From NCBI GenBank assembly GCA_934487205.1, contig CAKSRS010000029.1, positions 1 to 32,104 of the forward strand: DNA of 32,104 bases, written 5' to 3'. The notes under the pieces were generated by a model. It did no database searches. It saw nothing but the letters and a program-made list of their open reading frames with translations, and was not told the origin of the DNA. The stretch is from an uncultured Clostridia bacterium. GTDB lineage: Bacteria; Bacillota; Clostridia; UBA1381. Shown here piece by piece: positions 24,456 through 32,104 of this stretch; within the stretch, counting starts at the first letter, position 1, and every line of letters begins with the position of its first letter. The position numbers and the translations under genes are program-made.

Positions 24456-25460
24456 ATGGCAAAAATCGTGACACTCGGCGAGCTTTTAATGCGTCTTTCG
24501 ACGCCGGAGCATGAACGCTTTGCGCAAGCAAACCGATTTGACTTAATATTCGGCGGCGGAGAGGCAAATGTCGCCGCATCGCTTGCCATGCTCGGGCATG
24601 ACGCAACATTTATAACCAAACTTCCGGACAACCCCATCGCGCACGGTGCGGCGGGATATCTGCGGCGTGTCGGCGTAAACACCGACAGCATCGTATTCGG
24701 CGGCTCACGCATGGGAATATATTTTCTTGAACCGGGCGCGGGGATTCGCCCTTCCGGCGTTATTTATGACCGCGCCGGCTCTGCTTTTTCCGAGGCGGAC
24801 GAATCGGAATTTGACTTTGACGCAATTTTTGAAGGCGCCGATTTATTCCATATTTCCGGCATAACCCCCGCCGTTTCGGACAAATGTGCATCTCTTGCCC
24901 GCGCGGCGCTCATTGCGGCAAAAAGAAAGGGAATTACCGTATCCTTTGATGTGAATTTCCGCAGCAAGCTATGGAATACCGAAAAAGCGGCTGCCGTCCT
25001 TCCCGAACTCGTGCAGTATGCGGACATATGCTTTGCAAATTCGTGGGACGCGGCAAATCTTCTTGATGTTGACGTTGCCGCCGACGCCCCGTTTGACACC
25101 GGCTCACGCAAGATGTCGGAAAAACACGGGTTCCGGTACGTAATCGCGTCAAAACGAAATGTTTTGTCTGCGTCGGCAAACGACTATTCCGGAATTATAT
25201 ACTCAAGCGATACCGATTATACATATACTTCAAAAGAATACCGCATTGACCCGATTGTCGACCGCGTCGGCACGGGTGACGCTTTCGCCGGCGGCGTTCT
25301 TTGCGGAATACTTGACGGCATGGACTGCAAGCAGGCGCTTGAATTCGGCGTTGCAGCGGGAGCATTAAAACACAGTATCCCCGGCGATATCACATGCGTG
25401 ACTCATACAGAAGTTGAAACACTCGCACTGGGCAGCGGCTCACTGCGCATACAGAGGTAA
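24456..25460 (+). CDS. kdgK: 2-dehydro-3-deoxygluconokinase (PfkB family)
   Basis: KdgK phosphorylates 2-keto-3-deoxygluconate to KDPG. The 334-residue protein is a ribokinase/PfkB fold with MAKIVTLGELLMRLSTP at the start, FGGGEANVAASLAMLGHD (sugar-binding GG region), and the ATP/anion-hole signature DRVGTGDAFAGGVLCGI near residue 270. An ATG at 24423 would add 11 residues, but it lies within about 10 bases of the predicted transcript start. The ATG at 24456 has GGAG at good spacing. Specificity for KDG is inferred from the KDPG aldolase gene in the same operon; other PfkB sugars are possible from sequence alone. Confidence 0.88.
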   Translation: MAKIVTLGELLMRLSTPEHERFAQANRFDLIFGGGEANVAASLAMLGHDATFITKLPDNPIAHGAAGYLRRVGVNTDSIVFGGSRMGIYFLEPGAGIRPSGVIYDRAGSAFSEADESEFDFDAIFEGADLFHISGITPAVSDKCASLARAALIAAKRKGITVSFDVNFRSKLWNTEKAAAVLPELVQYADICFANSWDAANLLDVDVAADAPFDTGSRKMSEKHGFRYVIASKRNVLSASANDYSGIIYSSDTDYTYTSKEYRIDPIVDRVGTGDAFAGGVLCGILDGMDCKQALEFGVAAGALKHSIPGDITCVTHTEVETLALGSGSLRIQR

Positions 25461-25465
25461 TTACA

Positions 25466-26038
25466 ATGGATTTATTTGATGCGCTTTATGCGCGGCGTAC
25501 AATACGCAAATTTACATCTCAGCCGATTGAAAGGCATATTTTATACAAACTTATCGACTGTGCGCGGATTTCGCCGAGTGCGGCAAACCTTCAGCCGATA
25601 AAATATGCTGTAATCAACGACGCTGAAACAAACATCAAAATTTTTCCGCTTTTAAAATGGGCGGGTTATGAACCGAAAGCCGCACCTCAAAAGGGCGAAG
25701 AACCCACCGCATATATTGCGATTCTGGGCGATGACGATATAAGCGCCAAAACTCAGGCATGCGACGCCGGACTTGCCATGTCGGCATTGTGTTATGCCGC
25801 CGTCGGCGCAGGTCTGGCAACCTGTATTCTCGGCGCAATTGACCGCGAAAAACTGAAATTGCTGCTGCAGCTGCCCGAAAATTTACATATTCTTTATATC
25901 GTCGCCCTCGGCTATCCCGCACAGGACAGCGTCCCTGTTGCAATGACGGACAGCTGCAAATATTACCTTAACGGCGAAACGCTGTATGTACCCAAGCGCA
26001 AACTTGAAGATTCAATAATTAATTACCGGGAGGAATAA
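25466..26038 (+). CDS. Nitroreductase-family flavoprotein
   Basis: This 190-residue protein has the FMN-binding nitroreductase pattern: YARRTIRKFTSQPIE with the RRTIR phosphate contact at the N-terminus, ARISPSAANLQPIKYAVI (about 33-50), and ATCILGAIDREKLKLLLQLP followed by IVALGYPA near the C-terminus. Such enzymes use NAD(P)H to reduce nitro, quinone or other acceptors; the physiological substrate is not evident. It starts five bases after kdgK and ends two bases before the aldolase gene, so it is co-transcribed with the Entner-Doudoroff genes. Whether it serves that pathway or only shares the operon is unknown. Confidence 0.87.
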   Translation: MDLFDALYARRTIRKFTSQPIERHILYKLIDCARISPSAANLQPIKYAVINDAETNIKIFPLLKWAGYEPKAAPQKGEEPTAYIAILGDDDISAKTQACDAGLAMSALCYAAVGAGLATCILGAIDREKLKLLLQLPENLHILYIVALGYPAQDSVPVAMTDSCKYYLNGETLYVPKRKLEDSIINYREE

Positions 26039-26040
26039 TC

Positions 26041-26997
26041 ATGAATATTTTAAAAGAAATTGAAAATATAGGTATAATACCCGTAGTATGCATAAATGAC
26101 TCCGCAAAGGCAGAAAACCTTGCAAAGGCGTTGATTGACGGCGGACTTCCCGCAGCGGAAATCACATTCCGCACCGACGCCGCGGAGGATTCTATCAGAA
26201 AAATAAGCGCCGCATATCCCGAAATGGCTGTCGGCGCGGGAACCGTTCTGACAATCGGTCAGGCAGATGCCGCCGTTAAAGCCGGCGCAAAATTCATCGT
26301 AAGTCCGGGATTTAACCCTAAGGTTGTTTCGTGGTGCGTGGGAAACGACATTCCCGTACTCCCCGGCTGCACCACAGCATCGGAAATAGAACAGGCTATC
26401 GAACTGGGGCTCGGCACCGTAAAATTTTTTCCCGCCGAACAAAGCGGCGGACTTGCAAAAATCAAGGCGTTGTCCGCACCGTACAGTCATATGAAATTCA
26501 TGCCTACGGGCGGAATCAGCCCCGCAAACATGCACGAATATCTGTCATTTAAAAAAATAATTGCATGCGGCGGGAGTTTTATGGTTAAAAACGAATACAT
26601 AGATTCTGAAAACTGGGCGGCAATCACCGCCGCGGCAAAAGAAACCGTGGCGGCTCTGCTTGATTTCAAACCTGCGCACATCGGCATAAATTCGGATAAT
26701 GCCGCCGCGACGGCGCAGCGTATAACATCAATCTTTGGCGGACAAATTGAAAATGAAACCGAAAAGGGAATGTTCGCCGGCGGATTTTTCGAAATCATGA
26801 AACAGTTTTCTGGCGGAAAATGCGGTCATATTGCCGTTTCGACGCCGAACGTCGAACGCGCGGTATACTACCTCAAAAAGCGCGGCGCAGCTTTTGATGA
26901 GGAATCCGCAAAATTCGCCCCTGACGGCTCATTGAAATTTATCTATCTGTCCAATGATTTTGACGGTTTTAAAATCCATTTGGTTGAGGCAGAGTAA
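26041..26997 (+). CDS. eda: KDPG aldolase fused to a C-terminal VOC domain
   Basis: Residues 1 to about 205 are a KDPG/KHG aldolase, which splits KDPG into pyruvate and glyceraldehyde 3-phosphate. E40 (AAEITFRT) and the Schiff-base lysine K128 (GTVKFFPAE) are present, as are GAGTVL, SPGFNP and PTGGISPANM. Residues 209-318 form an extra domain with the two beta-alpha-beta repeats of the vicinal oxygen chelate fold. H213, E251 and H263 sit at likely metal positions, and H313 is in the place of the usual final ligand. Stand-alone Eda is about 210 residues, so the fusion is real and in one clean frame. It starts after GGGAGG, at the end of the kdgK operon. Confidence 0.9.
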   Translation: MNILKEIENIGIIPVVCINDSAKAENLAKALIDGGLPAAEITFRTDAAEDSIRKISAAYPEMAVGAGTVLTIGQADAAVKAGAKFIVSPGFNPKVVSWCVGNDIPVLPGCTTASEIEQAIELGLGTVKFFPAEQSGGLAKIKALSAPYSHMKFMPTGGISPANMHEYLSFKKIIACGGSFMVKNEYIDSENWAAITAAAKETVAALLDFKPAHIGINSDNAAATAQRITSIFGGQIENETEKGMFAGGFFEIMKQFSGGKCGHIAVSTPNVERAVYYLKKRGAAFDEESAKFAPDGSLKFIYLSNDFDGFKIHLVEAE

Positions 26998-27025
26998 CCG
27001 CCCATTCTTCAGACGCTGTAATTTA

Positions 27026-27058
27026 ACGACCGAATCCTTATGGTTTCGGTCGTCTTTC
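27026..27058 (+). terminator. Terminator after the eda operon
   Basis: ACGACCGAA (27026-27034) pairs perfectly with TTCGGTCGT (27045-27053), but only a short T-rich tail (CTTTC) follows. The remaining spacer to the cysE promoter (about 27059-27169) shows no gene or clear structure. Confidence 0.65.
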
Positions 27059-27169
27059 ATGCCCCGAAAATCCTGTCGCCGTTTATTAGTTAAGTCAATC
27101 GAAATCCGGCTTTTTTTCGGTCTAATCATGTACAAATTTACTATTTCTATAAAAAAATGCGCAAAATTA

Positions 27170-27198
27170 TTGTTTTTTTTATTAAAATATAGTATAAT
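27170..27198 (+). promoter_or_regulatory. Promoter of the cysE-cysS operon
   Basis: TTGTTT (27170-27175) and TATAAT (27193-27198) are 17 bp apart. The start near 27205 leaves a leader of only about 24 bases, too short for a T-box or S-box. This is notable because cysE-cysS operons in Firmicutes are often T-box controlled. Confidence 0.7.
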
Positions 27199-27228
27199 GA
27201 TAATATATGATAATTAAGGTGGTATATT

Positions 27229-27882
27229 ATGCTCTTTAAGAATATAGCGGAAGATGTACGCGCCGTAATGGAGCGCGATCCCGCCGCCCGCTCGCATATT
27301 GAGGTATTCCTTTTATATCCGGGTATTCAGGCGGTATTCCGGCACAGAATTGCACATTTCTTTTATAAACACAATATGAAGTTCATAGCGCGGCTTATAT
27401 CCCAGGTAGCGCGCTTTTGGACAGGAATAGAAATTCACCCCGGCGCAACCATCGGCAGGGGATTATTTATCGACCACGGCATGGGTGTTGTTATCGGCGA
27501 AACAGCCGTAATAGGTGACAACTGCACAATTTACCAGGGCGTTACCCTCGGCGGTACGGGCAAGGAACGCGGCAAGCGCCACCCCACCCTCGGCAATAAT
27601 GTTATGGTCGGCAGCGGAGCAAAAGTTTTGGGGCCGTTCACCGTAGGCGATAATTCCAAAATCGCGGCGGGTGCGGTTGTTCTTTCGGAGGTTCCGCCGA
27701 ACTCAACATGCGTCGGCGTTCCGGCACGAATTGTAAAATGCGACGGCGTCCGCGTTGAACCCGACCTCGACCAGGTCGCTATCCCCGACCCCGTTTCATC
27801 GCAAATATGCACGCTGAGCGTACACATAAAAAAACTCGAAGAAAAAATAAAACAGCTTGAGGCTGATTCGGAAGGAAAATAA
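27229..27882 (+). CDS. cysE: Serine O-acetyltransferase CysE
   Basis: CysE acetylates serine with acetyl-CoA, the first step of cysteine synthesis. The 217-residue protein has the short N-terminal helical domain (VRAVMERDPAARSHIEVFLL) and a left-handed beta-helix of hexapeptide repeats: IHPGATIGRGLFIDHGMG, VVIGETAVIGDNCTIYQG, and GGTGKERGKRHPTLGNNV. The DHG and KRHP histidines are in catalytic positions. The C-terminal tail HIKKLEEKIKQLEADSE looks like a short coiled coil. The ATG follows AAGGTGG. cysS starts one base after the stop, as in the Bacillus subtilis cysES order. Confidence 0.95.
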   Translation: MLFKNIAEDVRAVMERDPAARSHIEVFLLYPGIQAVFRHRIAHFFYKHNMKFIARLISQVARFWTGIEIHPGATIGRGLFIDHGMGVVIGETAVIGDNCTIYQGVTLGGTGKERGKRHPTLGNNVMVGSGAKVLGPFTVGDNSKIAAGAVVLSEVPPNSTCVGVPARIVKCDGVRVEPDLDQVAIPDPVSSQICTLSVHIKKLEEKIKQLEADSEGK

Positions 27883-27883
27883 C

Positions 27884-29290
27884 ATGAAACTGTACAATAC
27901 CATGACCCGAAAAAAAGAAGAATTTATACCCATAACAAAAGGCGAGGTAAAGATGTATTCGTGCGGGCCGACCGTTTACGATTATTTCCATATCGGCAAT
28001 GCACGTCCCTTCATTATATTCGATACTCTGCGCAGATATCTTGAATATTTGGGATATAAGGTTACATTTGTGCAAAATTTTACCGATATTGATGACAAAA
28101 TGATTAACCGCGCCAATAAGGAGGGTATTACCGTCAAAGAACTCGGCGAGCGTTTTATCGCCGAATATTTCAAAGACGCGGAGGCGCTCGGCATAAAGCG
28201 CGCCACCGTTCACCCAAGAGCAACCGAAAATATCGACGCAATAATTGATGTCGTTAAAAAGCTTGAGGACAAAGGTTTTGCTTATTGTGTGAACGGAAAT
28301 GTTTATTTCCGCACAAAAAAATTTGACGACTACGGCAAGCTTTCGCATCAGCCGCTTGAAGACCTTGAGGCGGGCGCGCGCATAGACGTGACCGATGACA
28401 AGGAAGACCCGATGGATTTTGCATTGTGGAAAGCGCAGAAAACCGGCGAACCCGCATGGGAAAGTCCGTGGGGCATGGGCAGACCCGGCTGGCATATAGA
28501 ATGTTCCGCTATGGTAAATAAATTTCTCGGCGCTACAATCGATATTCATTCGGGCGGAAAGGATTTGATTTTCCCGCACCACGAAAACGAAATTGCGCAA
28601 TCGGAATGTGCAAACGGCTGCACCTTTGCAAACTACTGGCTGCACAACGGATATATTAATATTGACAACAGGAAGATGAGCAAATCTCTCGGAAATTTCT
28701 TTACAATCCGCGATATTACTCAAAAATACAAGCCGGAGGTTATACGCTTTTTCATGCTTTCGGCGCATTACAGAAGCCCCGTTAACTTCAGCGACGAGCT
28801 TATGCAGCAGGCACAATCCGCAATGGAACGTGTATATAATTGCATTGATAATCTTGAATTTTTGCTCGAAAAAGCCGACACACGCGACGCAAACGCCGCA
28901 GAAAACGACCTGTTATCGGCAATCAGCGCGGCAAAACAACATTTTTCCGACGCAATGGACGACGACTTAAACACAGCCGATGCAATTTCCGCAATATTTG
29001 ATATTGTGTCCGCGGCAAACAAGGATTTATCGCAAAACGGCGATAATTCGCAAGCCGTCGTTTCCGCAGTATTGTCGGCAATTCATGAACTCGGCGACGT
29101 TTTGGGGTTATTTACAAAAAAGGACTCGGGCGGAATTGACGCCGAAATCGAGGCTTTAATAGAAAAACGCAACGAGGCGCGCAAAAATAAAGACTGGGCA
29201 GAGGCAGACCGCATACGCGACGAGCTGAAGGCGCGGAATATTATATTAAAGGATACGCCGCTCGGCGTAAAATGGTCATATGCGGAATGA
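27884..29290 (+). CDS. cysS: Cysteinyl-tRNA synthetase CysS
   Basis: CysS charges tRNA-Cys. The preferred ATG (27884) follows GGAAGGAAAA and gives the usual N-terminus MKLYNTMTRKKEEF (468 residues); the frame is open nine codons further upstream, inside cysE. The class I signatures are HIGN (36-39) and KMSKS (264-268). Zinc is probably held by C27, C207 and H232 (SCGPTVY, HIECSAM, PHHENE). The C-terminal anticodon-binding region is complete. It overlaps the Mini-III gene at ATGA. Confidence 0.96.
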   Translation: MKLYNTMTRKKEEFIPITKGEVKMYSCGPTVYDYFHIGNARPFIIFDTLRRYLEYLGYKVTFVQNFTDIDDKMINRANKEGITVKELGERFIAEYFKDAEALGIKRATVHPRATENIDAIIDVVKKLEDKGFAYCVNGNVYFRTKKFDDYGKLSHQPLEDLEAGARIDVTDDKEDPMDFALWKAQKTGEPAWESPWGMGRPGWHIECSAMVNKFLGATIDIHSGGKDLIFPHHENEIAQSECANGCTFANYWLHNGYINIDNRKMSKSLGNFFTIRDITQKYKPEVIRFFMLSAHYRSPVNFSDELMQQAQSAMERVYNCIDNLEFLLEKADTRDANAAENDLLSAISAAKQHFSDAMDDDLNTADAISAIFDIVSAANKDLSQNGDNSQAVVSAVLSAIHELGDVLGLFTKKDSGGIDAEIEALIEKRNEARKNKDWAEADRIRDELKARNIILKDTPLGVKWSYAE

Positions 29291-29673
29291 ATAATGCAGG
29301 AACATATTCAGCTCTTGTTCTGGCATATATCGGTGACGCGGTGTATGAATTATACACGCGCCGCCGCGTCCTTTCGGACAACCCCGACATGCCGGCACAC
29401 AAGCTGCACAAAAAAAATATTAAATATGTAAATGCGGCGGCACAAAGCAATGCTATGTCCGCCATAGAAGATTTACTCACCGAAACGGAGCACGCCGTAT
29501 ATAAGCGCGGCAGAAATGCAAAATCATCAACCGTTCCGAAAAATGCAAATCTTATCGATTATCGCCGTGCAACTGGATTTGAGGCATTACTCGGCTATCT
29601 CGAGCTGTCCGGGCAGCATGAACGGCTTTCTGAAATTATGGAAATTGCTTACAACAATTCAAATACAAACTAA
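29287..29673 (+). CDS. mrnC: Mini-ribonuclease III MrnC
   Basis: Mini-III is a dimeric RNase III-type nuclease without a dsRNA-binding domain that matures 23S rRNA in Bacillus. The 128-residue protein has the catalytic-domain signature LAYIGDAVYELYTR (11-24, catalytic D17) and the second motif region KRGRNAKSSTVPKNA, with ATGFEALLGYLEL near the C-terminus. The ATG at 29287 overlaps the cysS stop (ATGA). An ATG at 29272 would add five residues and cannot be excluded. Its position directly after cysS is the conserved Firmicute arrangement. Confidence 0.92.
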   Translation: MNNAGTYSALVLAYIGDAVYELYTRRRVLSDNPDMPAHKLHKKNIKYVNAAAQSNAMSAIEDLLTETEHAVYKRGRNAKSSTVPKNANLIDYRRATGFEALLGYLELSGQHERLSEIMEIAYNNSNTN

Positions 29674-29688
29674 CCGGGAGGAAGAAAA

Positions 29689-30537
29689 ATGGAACAAAAA
29701 AAACAGACTCAGCTCGCAATTATTGCGAACAAAGTCAGAAAAAATGCGCTGACAGCGGTTTACAGCGCAGCGTCGGGTCACCCCGGCGGCTCACTTTCAA
29801 TCGCAGACGTACTTACGTATTTATATTGCGAGGTAATGAATGTCGACCCCAAAAACCCGAAAATGCCGAGCCGCGACAGATTTGTCCTCTCCAAAGGGCA
29901 CACATGTCCCGCGCTTTATTCGATTCTTGCATATAAGGGTTTCTTCCCCGAGGCCGATCTTTCAACGTTCCGCAAAACCGACAGCTATCTTCAGGGACAC
30001 CCCGACATGAACAAGGTACCCGGAATTGATATGTCGACAGGTTCGCTCGGTCAAGGTATTTCCGCTGCGGGCGGTATGGCACTTGCCGCAAAAATTGACG
30101 GCAAAGACTACCGCGTATACTCAATCGTTGGTGACGGCGAACTGGAAGAAGGACAAGTCTGGGAGCAAGCGATGTTCGCCGCTCATTATAAGCTGGACAA
30201 TCTCACCGTATTTATTGACAACAACGGTTTGCAGATTGACGGAAATATTTCCGACGTCATGAACCCCAACCCGATTGACAAAAAGTTTGAAAGTTTCGGC
30301 TGGCATGTTGTTTTAGCGGACGCTCATGACTTTAATTCCCTCGAATCGGCGGTTAATGAGGCAAAAGCCACAAAGGGACAGCCCACGGCGATTATCATGA
30401 AATCGGTAAAGGGCAAGAATGTATCGTTTATGGAAAACAATGCAGCATGGCACGGTTCCGCCCCCAATGAGGAGCAGTATAACCAAGCTATGGCGGAACT
30501 TGATAAAATTATTTCGGATTTGGAGGCGAGTTTATAA
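29689..30537 (+). CDS. Transketolase, N-terminal subunit
   Basis: This is the thiamine diphosphate-binding half of a split transketolase, 282 residues, which with the next gene transfers two-carbon units in the pentose phosphate pathway. Key features are SGHPGGSLSIAD (H31 at the cofactor), SKGHTCPALYS, STGSLGQGISAAGGMALAAK, and the ThDP/metal motif GDGELEEGQVWE followed by NNGLQIDG. The ATG follows GGGAGG, 15 bases after mrnC, so it continues the cysE operon. Split enzymes of this size are common in Clostridia and archaea. Confidence 0.95.
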   Translation: MEQKKQTQLAIIANKVRKNALTAVYSAASGHPGGSLSIADVLTYLYCEVMNVDPKNPKMPSRDRFVLSKGHTCPALYSILAYKGFFPEADLSTFRKTDSYLQGHPDMNKVPGIDMSTGSLGQGISAAGGMALAAKIDGKDYRVYSIVGDGELEEGQVWEQAMFAAHYKLDNLTVFIDNNGLQIDGNISDVMNPNPIDKKFESFGWHVVLADAHDFNSLESAVNEAKATKGQPTAIIMKSVKGKNVSFMENNAAWHGSAPNEEQYNQAMAELDKIISDLEASL

Positions 30538-31457
30538 TGGCAAAAAAAGCAACAAGAGAATCTTACGGTGCGGCACTTGTGGAATACGGAAAAGATGAAA
30601 GAATAGTTGTACTTGACGCAGACCTTTCCAAATCAACCAAAACCGAAATGTTTAAAAAGGCATATCCCGATCGATTTTTCAACGCCGGCATCGCCGAGGC
30701 AAATATGATGTGCGTTGCGGCAGGTCTTGCATCATGCGGAAAAATCGCATTTGCATCAACATTTGCAATGTTTGCGGCGGGCAGAGCCTTTGAGCAGGTT
30801 CGCAACTCTATCGGATATACAAAACTTAACGTAAAAATCGGCGCAACGCATGCCGGAATATCGGTAGGCGAGGACGGTGCGTCGCATCAGTGTCTTGAAG
30901 ATATAGCTCTTATGCGGACGATACCCAACATGGTTGTTATAAACCCCGCGGACGATATCGAGGCAAAGCTTGCGGTAAAGGCAGCAATTGACCACGATGG
31001 GCCTGTATATATGCGTTTCGGCAGACTCGCTGTTGAGGACGTAAATCCCGCCGACTACAAATTTGAGCTCGGCAAAGGCGTACAGCTTGCCGACGGCAGC
31101 GATGTTACGATAATCGCTACCGGACTTATGGTGGAAAAAGCGCTTGCGGCAAGGGAAATACTTGCAAAGGACGGAATTTCCGCAAGAGTAATTAACATTC
31201 ACACAATCAAGCCTATTGATAAAGACATAATCATAAAAGCAGCAAAAGAAACAGGCACAATCGTTACTGCCGAGGAACACTCAATATACGGTGGTTTGGG
31301 AAGTGCCGTAAGCGAGGTTGTCTGCGAAAATTCACCATGCACGGTTAAAATTATAGGAACCGACAAATTCGGCCGTTCCGGAAAACCGGGCGAACTGTTC
31401 GAATTATACGGACTCACCGCGGAAAATATTGCAAAAACAGCAAAAGAGAGTTTATAA
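30537..31457 (+). CDS. Transketolase, C-terminal subunit
   Basis: This is the 306-residue partner half, holding the pyrimidine-binding and C-terminal domains. The pyrimidine domain shows FFNAGIAEANMMCVAAGLAS, whose Glu activates ThDP, then FASTFAMFAAGRAFEQVRNS and ATHAGISVGEDGASHQCLED. The C-terminal domain contains IINIHTIKPIDKD-like and AEEHSIYGGLGSAV segments. The start overlaps the N-subunit stop by one base (TAATG) with GGAGG upstream, consistent with equal production of the two chains. Confidence 0.95.
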   Translation: MAKKATRESYGAALVEYGKDERIVVLDADLSKSTKTEMFKKAYPDRFFNAGIAEANMMCVAAGLASCGKIAFASTFAMFAAGRAFEQVRNSIGYTKLNVKIGATHAGISVGEDGASHQCLEDIALMRTIPNMVVINPADDIEAKLAVKAAIDHDGPVYMRFGRLAVEDVNPADYKFELGKGVQLADGSDVTIIATGLMVEKALAAREILAKDGISARVINIHTIKPIDKDIIIKAAKETGTIVTAEEHSIYGGLGSAVSEVVCENSPCTVKIIGTDKFGRSGKPGELFELYGLTAENIAKTAKESL

Positions 31458-31500
31458 CAGCAGGATTTTATACATATTTTTCCGACGAGTGATATCCCTT

Positions 31501-31552
31501 AAAAAAACAGAATACCGCGGCACATTCACAGATGTATCGCGGTATTTTTTTT
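31501..31552. terminator. Bidirectional terminator between convergent genes
   Basis: AATACCGCG (31511-31519) and CGCGGTATT (31538-31546) form a perfect 9-bp stem. Ts follow on the plus strand (31545-31552), and a run of As precedes it (31501-31507), giving Ts for the minus-strand transcript. It serves the transketolase operon and probably the convergent gene at the right edge. The minus-strand stop codon lies inside the T-rich tail. Confidence 0.85.
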
Positions 31553-32104
31553 ATTTGTAGATAACAATTAATGCCGGCGCCATAAATCTTGTTATGACAA
31601 CAACTTTTGACGGTGCAGACGCACTGTTTTGATAAGTTTTTATCTCGTCAATAACAGCACTTCTTACTGAATTATCCTTCGTTTCGTCCGAATCATACAT
31701 GATTACCGGAACGCCGTTGGTTTTTACGCCCAATGTTCTGACGCTTGCACGGTCTTCACCAACATACAGAACACCGTTTGCATAGCTGTTTGCGTAACCG
31801 ACTACGGTTCTGTAGCTGTTGTTAAGCTCCGTACTCGATGTTGTATATTCGCCGCCAGGTTGATACAGGGCATCTGCCTTTGTAATTTCCTTATCGGCAT
31901 TAAGACCCACTCTTACCAGCGAACCTCTGCCTATGTTTTTGCTCTTTACGCTTTTGCCCGCCTCAACCTTCAGTTCAACGTAGTTGTTTGCCTGATAGCC
32001 TTTTACGCACTCGACAATTTCATCGTCCTCGTTAAGCACTTGAGTTACGGACGATATAAGAACCGGCAAAACAGCATTTTTATAACCGCCGCGGTCATAT
32101 CCGT
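31551..32104 (-). CDS. C-terminal part of an unrecognised, possibly surface protein (truncated by window edge)
   Basis: The frame is open through the right edge, so at least 184 C-terminal residues are visible and the start lies outside the window. The first visible residues are GYDRGGYKNAVLPVLISS. Content is rich in Ser, Thr, Val, Asn and Asp with beta-strand-like stretches (NYVELKVEAGKSVKSKNIG, SYRTVVGYANSYANGVLYVG). The end VVVITRFMAPALIVIYK resembles the C-termini of large extracellular, SLH-domain-bearing Clostridial proteins, but no SLH or anchor motif is visible here. No cysteine-rich or catalytic motif was seen. Function not assigned. Confidence 0.7.
   Translation of the reverse strand, partial: GYDRGGYKNAVLPVLISSVTQVLNEDDEIVECVKGYQANNYVELKVEAGKSVKSKNIGRGSLVRVGLNADKEITKADALYQPGGEYTTSSTELNNSYRTVVGYANSYANGVLYVGEDRASVRTLGVKTNGVPVIMYDSDETKDNSVRSAVIDEIKTYQNSASAPSKVVVITRFMAPALIVIYK

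Noticed and set aside
26954..27217. Plus-strand frame between eda and cysE
   Set aside because: It starts inside eda, spans the terminator and the cysE promoter, and has no ribosome binding site.
27779..28816. 345-codon minus-strand open frame antisense to cysS
   Set aside because: cysS on the plus strand has all its synthetase motifs; the antisense frame has no recognisable domain and arises from codon bias.
32067..32069. Start codon (TTG) for the right-edge minus-strand gene
   Set aside because: The frame is open to the window end and has no ribosome binding site here, so the gene is treated as truncated.

Overview
The window looks like a chromosome segment of a member of class Clostridia (Bacillota), probably an uncultivated gut-type lineage. 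This is an inference from gene content: a DnaD-domain replication protein, Mini-RNase III next to cysS, a PyrR-type attenuator, class 1B dihydroorotate dehydrogenase (PyrD/PyrK), strong GGAGG ribosome binding sites, and AT-rich intergenic spacers with clear sigma-A promoters. No rRNA, tRNA, CRISPR array, phage or complete insertion sequence was found.

Minus-strand left half. From about 6608 down to 135 lies a purine operon, purE-purC-purF-purM-purN-IMP cyclohydrolase (PurO type)-AICAR transformylase. It starts from a near-consensus promoter followed by a ZTP (pfl) riboswitch and intrinsic terminator. The last two steps to IMP are carried by two separate proteins instead of bifunctional PurH. 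Upstream, from 12395 to 6627, is a complete pyrimidine set for orotate and UMP synthesis after carbamoyl phosphate: pyrC-pyrK-pyrD-pyrF-pyrE-pyrB-pyrI. Its leader has a PyrR-binding loop that overlaps an antiterminator, followed by a terminator. Upstream of that are rpoC and rpoB (19886-12508), with their own promoter and not behind rplJL. rpoC ends in a 76-bp palindrome that resembles an IS-derived mini-element.

Plus-strand right half. A DnaD-like protein diverges from rpoB, and the two promoters fire towards each other with overlapping leaders. An asparagine-synthetase-like protein and a convergent galactokinase-like protein follow. Both are intact reading frames that have lost the signature catalytic motifs, so both are candidate pseudoenzymes. 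Next come greA, an Entner-Doudoroff operon (kdgK, a nitroreductase, a KDPG aldolase fused to a VOC domain), and an operon cysE-cysS-mrnC-transketolase N-half-transketolase C-half. The right edge cuts a minus-strand gene of unknown function that may encode the C-terminus of a surface protein.

The left edge (1-150) holds nested direct and inverted repeats abutting the stop codon of the AICAR transformylase gene. The points most worth a second look are the facing pseudoenzyme pair, the overlapping face-to-face rpoBC/dnaD promoters, the edge repeats and the palindrome after rpoC. All assignments come from reading motifs by eye. No database search was possible.
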